Below, piece by piece: positions 34,355 to 43,561 of a stretch of DNA of 64,000 nt. Made by a program: the position numbers and the translations under genes. The notes beneath the pieces are model-generated. The model had not been told where the DNA came from. It made no database searches and saw only the letters and a list, made by a program, of their open reading frames with translations. Where the stretch lies: the NCBI RefSeq assembly GCF_001613325.1, contig NZ_BDCD01000004.1, forward strand, positions 124,001-188,000, given 5' to 3'. The first letter of the stretch is position 1. The number at the start of each line of letters is the position of its first letter. The stretch comes from Nocardia yamanashiensis NBRC 100130 (lineage in GTDB: Bacteria > Actinomycetota > Actinomycetes > Mycobacteriales > Mycobacteriaceae).

Positions 34355-35548
34355 ATGTCCGTTCAGGCCGTCTCACCCGTCGCCGCCGGGCGGCGCATCG
34401 GGGAGGTCGATACGCTGCGCGGGTTCGCGCTCTTCGGCATCCTCGTCACCAATACCGTCGTCTTGACCATGCTGATCTCGTTCCAGGGGACGGGCACCGA
34501 TCTCACGGCCGGATTCGACGGCGGCTGGGATCGTTTCGGGTACGCCGTCATCGAGGGGCTGTTCCTCGGGAAGTTCTATCTGCTGTTCGCGTTCCTGTTC
34601 GGCTACTCGTTCACGCTGCAGATCGCCGCGGCCGAACGCGCGGGGGCGCGGGCGGTGCCCCGGCTGTTGCGGCGCAGCGGGGCGTTGTTCCTGATCGGTC
34701 TCGCGCACGTGATGTTCCTGTGGCTGGGCGACATTCTCACCCTGTACGCCGGATTGTGCGTGCTGCTGATCTTGTTCCGGAAGGTGCGCGCCCGCACGGC
34801 TCTGATCACCGGGATCGTGCTGTACGCGCTGTTCATGGCGCTGGCCTTCCTGCCGTCCTCGGGCGGCGGCGATATGTCCGGGCTCGGCAATGTGCTCGAC
34901 GTGGCGGCGATCCGGAACGGTTTCACCGGCGGCTTCGCCGACACCTTCCACACGCAGCTGACCACGGCGCCGGTCTTCATGATCTTCACCTGGATCGGGC
35001 AGGGCGTTCCCGCGTTCGGCATGTTCCTGATCGGCATGGCCGCGGGCAAGCGGCGGGTGTTCGAGGACGCGGAGTTGCTGCGGCGTTGGACGCCGCGCGC
35101 CTTGCTGCTGGGCTTCGGTGTGGGGCTGCCGGTCGCGCTGGTCACCGTGGTGCTGTGGACCATGGACGGTAAGGTGCCGACGTATTGGTATGGGCTGCAG
35201 GAGCTCTGCAATCCGCTGCTCACGCTCGGATACGTGGCGGGCATCGTGTGGTTGACGCGGTCGCGGTGGGCCGAGCGGGTGCGGCTGCTCGCACCGGCCG
35301 GGCGGATGGCGGCATCGAACTACCTTTTGCAGTCGATCGTGTTCATGCTGCTGTACACCGGATACGGGCTGGCGCTTGGGGATCGGGTGCCGCCGCTCGG
35401 GGTGATGGCCATTGCGGTCGTGATCTTCGCCGGGCAGGTGTGGCTGAGCGATCGGTGGTTGCGGCGGTACGCCTATGGTCCGGTGGAATGGGTGCTGCGT
35501 GCGGCGACCTACCGGTCGGTCCCGGCTTGGCGGAAGTCCTCGGCGTGA
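34355..35548 (+). CDS. DUF418 multi-pass membrane protein
   Basis: A 397-residue integral membrane protein with eight to ten hydrophobic helices. The N-terminus GEVDTLRGFALFGILVTN and the C-terminal APAGRMAASNYLLQSIVFMLLYTGYGL are hallmarks of the DUF418 family, related to acyltransferase-3-like membrane proteins. ATG 34355 lies six bases after TACCGT without Shine-Dalgarno. It begins four bases after the ParB-like gene and overlaps the convergent NmrA-like gene by 40 bases. Confidence 0.87.
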   Translation: MSVQAVSPVAAGRRIGEVDTLRGFALFGILVTNTVVLTMLISFQGTGTDLTAGFDGGWDRFGYAVIEGLFLGKFYLLFAFLFGYSFTLQIAAAERAGARAVPRLLRRSGALFLIGLAHVMFLWLGDILTLYAGLCVLLILFRKVRARTALITGIVLYALFMALAFLPSSGGGDMSGLGNVLDVAAIRNGFTGGFADTFHTQLTTAPVFMIFTWIGQGVPAFGMFLIGMAAGKRRVFEDAELLRRWTPRALLLGFGVGLPVALVTVVLWTMDGKVPTYWYGLQELCNPLLTLGYVAGIVWLTRSRWAERVRLLAPAGRMAASNYLLQSIVFMLLYTGYGLALGDRVPPLGVMAIAVVIFAGQVWLSDRWLRRYAYGPVEWVLRAATYRSVPAWRKSSA

Positions 35549-36348
35549 ACGGTGGCCCACTGGGCGAAAGTGCGTGGGGCGCGGGCGGTGAGGCGTTCCA
35601 CGTCCGGGCGGACCACGGATTCGTCGATGGCGCCGCGCACATAGAAGTCGAAGAAGGCGTCCACATATGTGGCGGGGGTGGTTTTCAGCAGCTCGGCCCG
35701 GGCCTGCTCGTCGGTCAGGCCGACGCATTCGAGCGGGCGATCCAGCACTTGGGCGAGCAAGGCGATCTGTTCGGCCGGGCGCAGCGCTTCCGGGCCGGTC
35801 GGGAAGACTATCTCGCCGTGTAATGCCTTGTCGCGCAGTGCGTGTGCGGCGACGGCGGCCAGATCGTAGGGGTCCAGGCAGGCGGTGCGGACCTGCGGGA
35901 ACGGTACCCGGATGACATCGCCTTCGCGCAGTTGCGGCAGCCAGCGCAGGGCATTGGAATCGAAAGCGCTGGGGCGCAGGATGGTCCAGGTGGTGCCGCA
36001 CCTCTGGGTTTCCGCCTCAGCGGCCATCATGTAGCGGGTGATGGCGTTCGCGGTCTCGCCGGTTCCCGCCGAGACGCCCGACAGTTGCACTATGTGCTCG
36101 ACGCCCGCTCGGGCGGCGGCGGTGGCCACGCCCGGATAGCCGGGCAACAGGAACACCGCGCGCACGCCCGCGAAAACGGGTGCCAGCGAATCGGGTGCGG
36201 TGAGATCGGCGGTCACGGGTTCGACGCCGTCCGGCAGCGTGGCCCGTCGCGGATCTCGGACCGCGGCCCGGACCGGTTCCGGGCCGCCCGCCAAGGTGAG
36301 CGCCAACTCGGCGCCGACATTGCCGGTCGCACCCGTCACCAGAATCAT
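35509..36348 (-). CDS. NmrA-like NAD(P)-binding protein
   Basis: A 279-residue atypical short-chain dehydrogenase of the NmrA/NAD(P)H-binding group: ILVTGATGNVGAELALTLAGG is the cofactor motif and the usual YxxxK pair is lacking, as in NmrA-type reductases and redox sensors (LSGVSAGTGETANAITRYMMAAE is the equivalent region). GAGGG precedes ATG 36348. The function is not readable. The 99-base gap to the VOC gene shows no clear site. Confidence 0.85.
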   Translation of the reverse strand: MILVTGATGNVGAELALTLAGGPEPVRAAVRDPRRATLPDGVEPVTADLTAPDSLAPVFAGVRAVFLLPGYPGVATAAARAGVEHIVQLSGVSAGTGETANAITRYMMAAEAETQRCGTTWTILRPSAFDSNALRWLPQLREGDVIRVPFPQVRTACLDPYDLAAVAAHALRDKALHGEIVFPTGPEALRPAEQIALLAQVLDRPLECVGLTDEQARAELLKTTPATYVDAFFDFYVRGAIDESVVRPDVERLTARAPRTFAQWATVHAEDFRQAGTDR

Positions 36349-36447
36349 CCGCCCTCACCTTCGCCCGTCCCCGCCCGCGATAAGGAATACCTGAAAATCG
36401 TACGCGGAGAATGGATCTCCACGATTCCTTTACGCGGAGCGAACGGA

Positions 36448-36807
36448 TCAGGACAGGTTGTAGGCGACGGGATGACGCGGTTGATACAGCCCGACCTCGC
36501 CCGCGCCGGGCACCAGGAAGCTGGTCAGCAGCCCCCAGCCGGCGTCGGTGACCTCGGCGGTGAACTCCACATCGGCCGCGCGCAGGTCGGCCATAGTGGC
36601 TTCCAGGTTGTCGCACATGAAATAGATTCCGGCGGTGCCGCTTTCGGGGGCGGCGGCGGGATGGACGGCCAGTTCGGCCGGTGGGGATCGGAAGATGAGC
36701 CAGCCGCCGCCCGCGTCCACATTCGGCAGTTTCAGCACATCGCGGAAGAACGCACGCGCCCGATCGGCGTCGGAGGCGTAGAGGATGGTGTGCGCTCCGT
36801 TGATCAT
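36448..36807 (-). CDS. VOC-superfamily (glyoxalase/dioxygenase-like) protein
   Basis: A 119-residue single vicinal-oxygen-chelate domain: TILYASDADRARAFFRDVLKLP opens the first beta-alpha-beta unit and VGLYQPRHP closes the second. Metal ligand candidates are H6 and E104. Members include glyoxalase I, drug-binding and extradiol enzymes; the role here is unknown. ATG 36807 lies six bases after TACCGT (complement 36814-36819), a leaderless pattern. Confidence 0.85.
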   Translation of the reverse strand: MINGAHTILYASDADRARAFFRDVLKLPNVDAGGGWLIFRSPPAELAVHPAAAPESGTAGIYFMCDNLEATMADLRAADVEFTAEVTDAGWGLLTSFLVPGAGEVGLYQPRHPVAYNLS

Positions 36808-36865
36808 GCGCCGACGGTAGCAGGGGGCGGGGCCGCGTTCTCGCAGGTGAGGCGTGGGCCGCGCG

Positions 36866-37702
36866 TCAGCCGGCGGTGGGGATCGGGGTCAGCAGGGTTT
36901 CGGTGAGCAGATGGGCGAAAGCGTCCGGTTCGTCGGTGAATCCGCTGTGGCCGCCGGGGAATTCGGTGACGGTCGTGCCGAGCCGGGCGGCGATCTCGGC
37001 GGCCGGGCGGGCCGGAAGCTGGGTGCCGGTTTCGCGGCCCGATGCCAGCACCAGGCGATCGGTGACGGTGGCGAGCGCTGCGTAATCCGGGACGTGCGAA
37101 GTGAACTGGCGCAGTTCGTGTTCCATCATGATCGGCGCGTTGGCGAACAGGCGGCCCAGCATGGCGGCGGCGCGGGGCGGGAGATCGGCCGGGTCGGGCA
37201 TGGGCTTCATGGTGCCGCCGATGCCCTCGATGAATCGCGCACCCGCGGCGGCCACGCCCTCGGTGCGGAACAGGCGGTAGACCTCGTCCACGAACGCGCG
37301 CTGTTCCTGCGCGTCTGGCAATACCGCGAAGCAGGGCGGTTCGTGCGCGACCAGTTTGCGCACCCGGTCGGGGTGGCGGGCCAGCAGATCCAAACCGACG
37401 ATCGCGCCGCCGCTGCCGCCGAAGACATAGGCGGGCTCGTCGGTGAGGTGAGTGAGGAGGCGGTACGCGTCCTCGCTCTGCACCTCTACGCGCTGATCTT
37501 CGGGGCCGTTGTCGAGGGTGCTGCGGGAGTATCCGCGCGGGTCGATGGCCACCAGCGTGAAGTGCGCGGTGAGGATGTCGGCGATCGCGTCGACGATGGC
37601 CGCGTCGCCGCCGCTGCCCGGCAGGAACAGCAGTACCGGGCCGGTGCCGCGCACCTCGTAGTACAGGTTCGCGCCGGGGACGCGCAGGGTCTCGGATCGC
37701 AT
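36866..37702 (-). CDS. Alpha/beta hydrolase
   Basis: A 278-residue alpha/beta-hydrolase. The oxyanion region is FLPGSGGDAAI, the nucleophile elbow FGGSGGAIVG, and the C-terminal catalytic His is in EFPGGHSGFTDEPDAFA. It is a close paralogue of the hydrolase at 43562 (same LIAHEPP/LVAHEPP and FPGGH-x-GFT blocks). AAGGAG lies five bases before ATG 37702. The substrate is unknown. Confidence 0.88.
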   Translation of the reverse strand: MRSETLRVPGANLYYEVRGTGPVLLFLPGSGGDAAIVDAIADILTAHFTLVAIDPRGYSRSTLDNGPEDQRVEVQSEDAYRLLTHLTDEPAYVFGGSGGAIVGLDLLARHPDRVRKLVAHEPPCFAVLPDAQEQRAFVDEVYRLFRTEGVAAAGARFIEGIGGTMKPMPDPADLPPRAAAMLGRLFANAPIMMEHELRQFTSHVPDYAALATVTDRLVLASGRETGTQLPARPAAEIAARLGTTVTEFPGGHSGFTDEPDAFAHLLTETLLTPIPTAG

Positions 37703-37777
37703 GTGAACTCCTTGGTTCCGCATCAAACTATGGCTCGTAGGTTCCTTCCTAAGATACATAGGTTTGTGAGATGTGCA

Positions 37778-37808
37778 AAGGGCGGCCCGGCTCGACCGGA
37801 CCGCCCTT
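37778..37808. terminator. Terminator of the rifampicin monooxygenase gene
   Basis: A hairpin with arms AAGGGCGG-C-CCGG and CCGG-A-CCGCCCTT around CTCGA, located 16 bases beyond the minus-strand stop at 37824 and followed in that direction by TTTGC. It is oriented for the monooxygenase transcript. Confidence 0.75.
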
Positions 37809-37823
37809 GCTCTTCGGAGCGGC

Positions 37824-39353
<1,530 letters not shown>

Positions 39354-39399
39354 TTATATGTTGAAGAGGGAAGGAGTACACAACTCCTTCCTTTCGCAT

Positions 39400-39721
39400 T
39401 TCACCTCGCTGTATGCGCAAGCGCCTCGTACAACCAATGATGCGCCTGCCGACCGTCGCGGAAGTCCCGAACAGCTCCGCCGTCAACCTCCAGTAGCGCT
39501 GAATTCGACAATCTCCGTCGGAAGCGCCGTCCAACAGATGCGCCCGGAATTCCTCCGAATCACGTTCACCACGAGCGCGCGCGTGAGCCTCGACGATTTG
39601 ATCCAACTCGGGGCCGCCACAGGGCCTGGCGTCCGTGGCGGATGGTGCGTACGGAAAGACCTGTGCGGCGCGCTAATTCGCCGATGCTGACCGGCTTCTC
39701 GTTGAATGTGTCGTCCGTCAC
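39400..39721 (-). pseudogene. MerR regulator remnant with internal deletion and frameshift
   Basis: On the minus strand from GTG 39721 the frame reads VTDDTFNEKPVSIGELARRTGLSVRTIR, an intact start of a MerR helix-turn-helix, then loses homology at once. In another frame PELDQIVEAHARARGERDSEEF (from about 39613) continues to RYWRLTAELFG, matching the C-terminus of the intact MerR at 40530 (ELDRYVGAHAGARGERDS ... RYWALTTRFLG). About 200 codons between the two parts are missing and the frame shifts. It is a decayed paralogue of the neighbouring regulator. The rest of 39252-39806 holds the rox promoter and the acpM promoter. Confidence 0.8.
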
Positions 39722-39727
39722 AGACGC

Positions 39728-39759
39728 TTGAACCTCCACCCCGCTGGAGGTCTTAGCGT
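39728..39759 (+). promoter_or_regulatory. MerR-type promoter of the acpM-SRPBCC-merR operon
   Basis: TTGAAC (39728-39733) and TAGCGT (39754-39759) are 20 bases apart, and the dyad ACCTCCA-CCCCGC-TGGAGGT (39732-39751) fills the over-long spacer. This is the standard architecture of promoters activated by MerR proteins. It points at acpM, 47 bases downstream, and the operon ends with a MerR gene. Confidence 0.72.
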
Positions 39760-39806
39760 AGCGGCAATCGAACTATGCGTTCGGAATCAGCTTTGGAAGG
39801 AAAAGT

Positions 39807-40112
39807 ATGGCTACCACGCAGGACGAGATCGTTGCCGGGATTGCGCGGATCGTGGAAGAGGTTACGGGGATCGAGGTTTCGGAGGTGACGGTGGAGAAGT
39901 CGTTCGTGGAGGATCTGGATATCGACTCGTTGTCGCTGGTGGAGATCGCGGTGCAGTTGGAGGACAAGTACGGGGTGCAGATTCCGGATGAGGATATGGC
40001 GAGTTTGCGGACCGTGGGGGATGCGGTGAGGTATGTGCAGAAGATGGAGGCGGACAAGCCGGGACTGGCGGCGGAGTTGGAATCCAAGTTCAAGGAAGGT
40101 CAGGGGCGGTGA
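39807..40112 (+). CDS. Acyl carrier protein, AcpM-like, outside the FAS-II cluster
   Basis: A 101-residue acidic acyl carrier protein. The phosphopantetheine site is S41 in EDLDIDSLSLVEIAVQLEDKYGVQIPDE, and the N-terminus (DEIVAGIARIVEEVTGIE) and helical C-terminal extension (KPGLAAELESKFKEGQGR) are those of the mycolic-acid AcpM rather than a PKS carrier. GGAAGG precedes ATG 39807. Normally acpM sits with fabD-kasA-kasB; none is here, so this is probably a second copy. It overlaps the SRPBCC gene by four bases (GTGA) and is preceded by a MerR-type promoter. Confidence 0.88.
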   Translation: MATTQDEIVAGIARIVEEVTGIEVSEVTVEKSFVEDLDIDSLSLVEIAVQLEDKYGVQIPDEDMASLRTVGDAVRYVQKMEADKPGLAAELESKFKEGQGR

Positions 40113-40549
40113 TCGCGGATCCGGGGTTGGATCCGGCGGCGGTGGAGATCGGCGGATTCTTCGCGCAGCCGCTCGAGGAGGTGTGGCGGGCGCTGACGGT
40201 GCCCGATCTGCTGGAGCGCTGGCTGATGCGGCCGAATCGTATGATCGCCGCGGCGGGAACGGATTTCGTCTTCGTCATGCCGTCGCATCTGGAGAATCCG
40301 ATCGAGTGTGAGGTGCTGGCGTTCGAGCCGCGGGAACAGCTGACCTACAGCTGGGCGTGTCCGCGTTCGGAGTGCGCGGACCGCGGCACCGTCTACTGGA
40401 CGATGCGGGCGCAGGGGCGCGGGACCCGGTTACTGTTGACGCACACCGGATTCGATATCGGTGACCGCAGGCAGAAGATGGTTCGCAATGCCATGGAGCG
40501 TGGCTGGCGGAATCGCTTCCCACGACTTCGTGAGGTGCTCGATCGATAA
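40109..40549 (+). CDS. SRPBCC (AHSA1-like) domain protein
   Basis: A 146-residue Bet v 1-like protein: GGFFAQPLEEVWRALTVPDLLERWLM is the typical first strand and helix pair, and the C-terminus AMERGWRNRFPRLREVLDR is the long closing helix. It starts at GTG 40109 within the acpM stop (GTGA) and its end overlaps the start of the merR gene, so all three are one translationally coupled operon. Ligand unknown; an acyl chain from the neighbouring carrier protein is an attractive guess only. Confidence 0.85.
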   Translation: MIADPGLDPAAVEIGGFFAQPLEEVWRALTVPDLLERWLMRPNRMIAAAGTDFVFVMPSHLENPIECEVLAFEPREQLTYSWACPRSECADRGTVYWTMRAQGRGTRLLLTHTGFDIGDRRQKMVRNAMERGWRNRFPRLREVLDR

Positions 40550-41462
40550 GTTGGTCGGAATCGGGGAATTGGCGCGCCGCACCGGGGTGACGGTGCGCAC
40601 CATCCGGTTCTATTGCGATGAGGGGCTGCTGGAGGTCACGCGTAGTGCGGGCGGGCATCGCATGTTCGATGCCGAGCGGGCGGCTGAGCGGTTGATGCTG
40701 GTTCGCCGGTTGCGGACGCTGGGGCTGGGGTTGGATGCGATCGCCGAGGTGGTGCATGGGCGGCGTTCGGTGGGCGAGGCTGTCGCGGCCGAAAGCGCCC
40801 GGGTGGAGGCAGAATTCAGGTCGTTGGCTTGGCGGCGGGCGGCCTTGCGTGCCGTCGAGGCGGCGGTGCCGGTGGAGCGGAACCAGCGGCTTGCGCTGCT
40901 CACTGTTGCGGTGGACGGTGCTGCGGCGTACCGGTGCCTGGTTCGGTTCTGGCAGCAGGTACTCGCGCCGATATCGCGGCGGGAGGTCGACGGCTGGGTG
41001 GAATGGAATATCCCGGAGCCACCCGCTGATCCTTCCGCCGAGGAGGTCGTCGCATATGCCGAGCTGGCCGCGCTGGCGACCGATTCGGGCATGAACGGTG
41101 CTGTGCGGCAACAACTTTTCCGGCATCGACCGGAAACCATTCGGGATCTGCGCGGACTGTATTCGCAAGTGGGCGGGGTGATGGCGGACGTGGTGCCGCT
41201 GGTGTCCAAAGGTGTGCGTCCGCGGGGCGGCGCTGAACTCGATCGATACGTCGGAGCGCACGCAGGCGCACGGGGTGAACGTGATTCCCCGCGCTTCCGC
41301 GAACAATTGCTCGGCAATGCCACCGATACCGACCATCGGATTCACCGCTATTGGGCGTTGACCACCCGGTTCCTCGGGCCGCGAATCACCGTCGGGCAGG
41401 CGCACAACTGGGTGTACGACGCCTTGGCCGGTTCCGCCGTCGCTCAGCCGACCGGCTCGTAG
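40530..41462 (+). CDS. MerR-family regulator with large C-terminal domain
   Basis: About 310 residues. The MerR domain is VGIGELARRTGVTVRTIRFYCDEGLLEVTRSAGGHRMFDAE with the usual coiled-coil helix after it; residues 130-310 are a long helical domain of unknown ligand. The start is uncertain: GTG 40530 overlaps the SRPBCC gene and TTG 40551 lies just after its stop; neither has a Shine-Dalgarno, consistent with coupling. The promoter at 39728-39759 is of MerR type, so autoregulation is likely. The divergent fragment at 39400-39721 is a decayed paralogue. It overlaps the convergent GlcG-like gene by 19 bases. Confidence 0.87.
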   Translation: MRCSIDKLVGIGELARRTGVTVRTIRFYCDEGLLEVTRSAGGHRMFDAERAAERLMLVRRLRTLGLGLDAIAEVVHGRRSVGEAVAAESARVEAEFRSLAWRRAALRAVEAAVPVERNQRLALLTVAVDGAAAYRCLVRFWQQVLAPISRREVDGWVEWNIPEPPADPSAEEVVAYAELAALATDSGMNGAVRQQLFRHRPETIRDLRGLYSQVGGVMADVVPLVSKGVRPRGGAELDRYVGAHAGARGERDSPRFREQLLGNATDTDHRIHRYWALTTRFLGPRITVGQAHNWVYDALAGSAVAQPTGS

Positions 41463-41872
41463 TCACGCGCCACCAGATTATCGACGCATGCTCGGGCCAC
41501 TTCGACGTCCTGGTCGGCGGTGCCGCCGGACACACCGACCGCACCGATGACGCGGCCGTCAGGGTCGGTGATGGGCAGTCCGCCACCAAAAGTGATCAGT
41601 CCGTCGTTGCTCACTTCGATGCCGTAGATGGGGCCGCTGGGGCGGGACAGTTCACCGAGGGTGGCGGTCGGCATGCGGAAGAGCAAGGCCGTCTTGGCCT
41701 TTCGGTGTGCGAGGTCGATGGAGCCGAGCAGGGCGTCGTCCATGCGGGTGAAGTGCAGCAGGTGTCCGGCCGCATCGACGATAGTGATGTTCATGGGGAC
41801 GCCGAGGGCGGTGGCGGCGGCGAGGCCGGCGGTCGCGAGGCGGGTGGCGGTGGCGAGGTCGATCGTTGTCAT
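41444..41872 (-). CDS. GlcG/HbpS-like (DUF336) protein
   Basis: A 142-residue single-domain protein: LATAGLAAATALGVPMNITIVDAAGHLLHFTRMDDALLGSIDLAHRKAKTA is the DUF336 core, and GPIYGIEVSNDGLITFGGGLPI with GAVGVSGGTADQDVEVARA closes it. Some relatives (HbpS) bind heme and sense redox; others (GlcG, PduO C-domain) are poorly understood. No secretion signal is seen. It diverges from an XRE regulator with an inverted repeat between them (41937-41957). Confidence 0.85.
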   Translation of the reverse strand: MTTIDLATATRLATAGLAAATALGVPMNITIVDAAGHLLHFTRMDDALLGSIDLAHRKAKTALLFRMPTATLGELSRPSGPIYGIEVSNDGLITFGGGLPITDPDGRVIGAVGVSGGTADQDVEVARACVDNLVARDYEPVG

Positions 41873-41936
41873 GGGTATGACTGTGGCTCGGCACGGACCT
41901 CGCAAACAGGGTGGTGTGGTGGCCGGGGACGGCGTT

Positions 41937-41957
41937 CCTGGGGATGACAGCCCCAGG
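41937..41957. promoter_or_regulatory. Inverted repeat between GlcG-like and XRE genes
   Basis: Perfect 7-bp arms CCTGGGG and CCCCAGG around ATGACAG. It lies 35 bases before the XRE start and 64 bases before the GlcG-like start, in a divergent intergenic region, so it is a likely site for the XRE regulator. Confidence 0.6.
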
Positions 41958-41991
41958 CAGCGGGCGGCACCGGGGTGCGAAACTGGGCGGT

Positions 41992-42840
41992 GTGAGTGAG
42001 CTCGGCGATTTTTTGAAGGCGAAGCGCGCGGCCTTGACGCCCGAACAGGCCGGGCTGCCCGCGATCGGGAATCCACGCCGGGTCAAGGGATTACGGCGCG
42101 AGGAAGTCGCCCTGCTGGCGGCGGTCAGCGTCGACCACTACACGCGGCTCGAACAAGGCCGGGTCGCGGCCGCCTCGGAGAATCTGCTGTCCGGTATCGC
42201 CCGCGCGCTACGGCTCAGCGACGAGGAACACGAGTATCTGCGGATGCTGGTCGGGGTGCGGCCGCCGCGTCGCAAGTCCGCGGAACCCCGGGTCGGTGGG
42301 CCATTGCGGGATCTCCTGGATGTGCTGCCGACGCCCGCGCTGGTGCTGGGTCCGCGCACCGACATCATCGGCTGGAACGCCTCCGCGACGGCGTTGTTCC
42401 TTGACTTCGCCGAAATACCGGTGCAGCAAAGGGCTTTGGTGCGGATGGTGTTCCTCGAACCGCGGATGCGCGGATTGTTCCGGGACTGGGAGCAGGTCGC
42501 GGCCGAGGCGGTGGACCGCTTGCGGATGGCGGCGGCGCGCACGCCGGGTGATCCACGGCTCGCGCAGTTGGTGGGCGAGTTGTCGGTGCACGACGCCGAC
42601 TTCCGGCGCTGGTGGGCCGGGCACGGGGTGCGGGCCATGGCCGGTGGGCGTAAGCGGTTGCGGCATCCGGTGGTGGGGGAGTTGGAGCTGGATTGGCAAG
42701 TGCTCCAAGTGCTGTCCGCCAGTGAACAAACGTTGGTCACCTATACGGCGGCGGCCGGGTCGCCCAGTGCGGAAGCCCTGCGGATTCTCGATTCCTGGTC
42801 GGCTCCGGCGCGCCCCGACGCGGTTGACGCAGATCACTGA
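41992..42840 (+). CDS. XRE-family regulator with MmyB-like domain
   Basis: A 282-residue regulator common in actinomycetes. The HTH reads RRVKGLRREEVALLAAVSVDHYTRLEQGRVAAASENLLSGIARAL, and the C-terminal part (TPALVLGPRTDIIGWNASATALFLDFAE, then VGELELDWQVLQVLSASEQTLVTYTAAAGSPSAEALRIL) is the MmyB-like PAS-type ligand domain, reported to bind fatty acids in relatives. GTG 41992 is chosen because the domain starts directly (SELGDFLKAKRAAL). It diverges from the GlcG-like gene, its likely target. Confidence 0.9.
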   Translation: MSELGDFLKAKRAALTPEQAGLPAIGNPRRVKGLRREEVALLAAVSVDHYTRLEQGRVAAASENLLSGIARALRLSDEEHEYLRMLVGVRPPRRKSAEPRVGGPLRDLLDVLPTPALVLGPRTDIIGWNASATALFLDFAEIPVQQRALVRMVFLEPRMRGLFRDWEQVAAEAVDRLRMAAARTPGDPRLAQLVGELSVHDADFRRWWAGHGVRAMAGGRKRLRHPVVGELELDWQVLQVLSASEQTLVTYTAAAGSPSAEALRILDSWSAPARPDAVDADH

Positions 42841-42926
42841 CCTCGATCCGGAAAACCTCTACTACGGCCCGTCGTGGGCGTCCTACTATCTGGAACAGGA
42901 AGATTCGACGAGCAAGGGGGCCCGCG

Positions 42927-43478
42927 ATGCGAGCGATCACTCGAACCTGGCACTACCTCAAGGCATTCCGGCGTGCGCGCAAGAATCGATCCGATCTGAT
43001 GGGCTGGCTGATCCGGCGGCCGGCATTGCTGCTCAGCACCATGTTCTACGAATCGGCGCTGCTGCTGAGCAATCGCCTGGATCCGAATCTGAAGGAGCTG
43101 GCCGAACTCAAGGCGGCCGCGCTGGTGAACTGCCAGTTCTGTCTCGATATCGGCTCCACGCTCGCGCATTACAGCGGTCTCACCGAAGCGCAGGTGGCGG
43201 AGCTGCCCAAGTATCAGACCAGTGACGCCTACTCGGAATTGGAGAAGCTGGTGCTGGCGTTCGCCGAGGCGATGACGGTGACTCCTTCCTCCCTGGATCT
43301 GGAAGACGTACGCGCACAACTGCTGACCCGGTTGTCGAAGGCGCAGGTCGCCGAATTGGCCGCCGCCGTCGCGTGGGAGAACCAGCGGGCCCGGATCAAT
43401 CAGGCGCTCGGGGTGCGGCCGACGGGTATGGCGGAGGGCATGGCGTGTGCGCTGCCGGAGCCCGGAAAAGCGGTGTGA
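42927..43478 (+). CDS. Carboxymuconolactone decarboxylase / AhpD-like protein
   Basis: A 183-residue helical protein of the CMD/AhpD family. The C-x-x-C redox pair is in LVNCQFCLDIGSTLAH with the family histidine after it, so peroxidase-type thiol chemistry is possible. AAGGGGG precedes ATG 42927. It lies 86 bases downstream of the XRE gene and is read in the same direction. Confidence 0.85.
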   Translation: MRAITRTWHYLKAFRRARKNRSDLMGWLIRRPALLLSTMFYESALLLSNRLDPNLKELAELKAAALVNCQFCLDIGSTLAHYSGLTEAQVAELPKYQTSDAYSELEKLVLAFAEAMTVTPSSLDLEDVRAQLLTRLSKAQVAELAAAVAWENQRARINQALGVRPTGMAEGMACALPEPGKAV

Positions 43479-43561
43479 ACCGGTTCGATTGGCGGCGATG
43501 ACTTTCCGGCGGTCGTACCGTCGACAGTGGTGTCCGTACCGTACGCCCGCTGGGAGCAGCC

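Noticed and set aside
39807..40112. The carrier protein as a sign of a polyketide or peptide gene cluster
   Set aside because: No ketosynthase, adenylation, thioesterase or other assembly-line gene is in the window, and the protein is AcpM-like.
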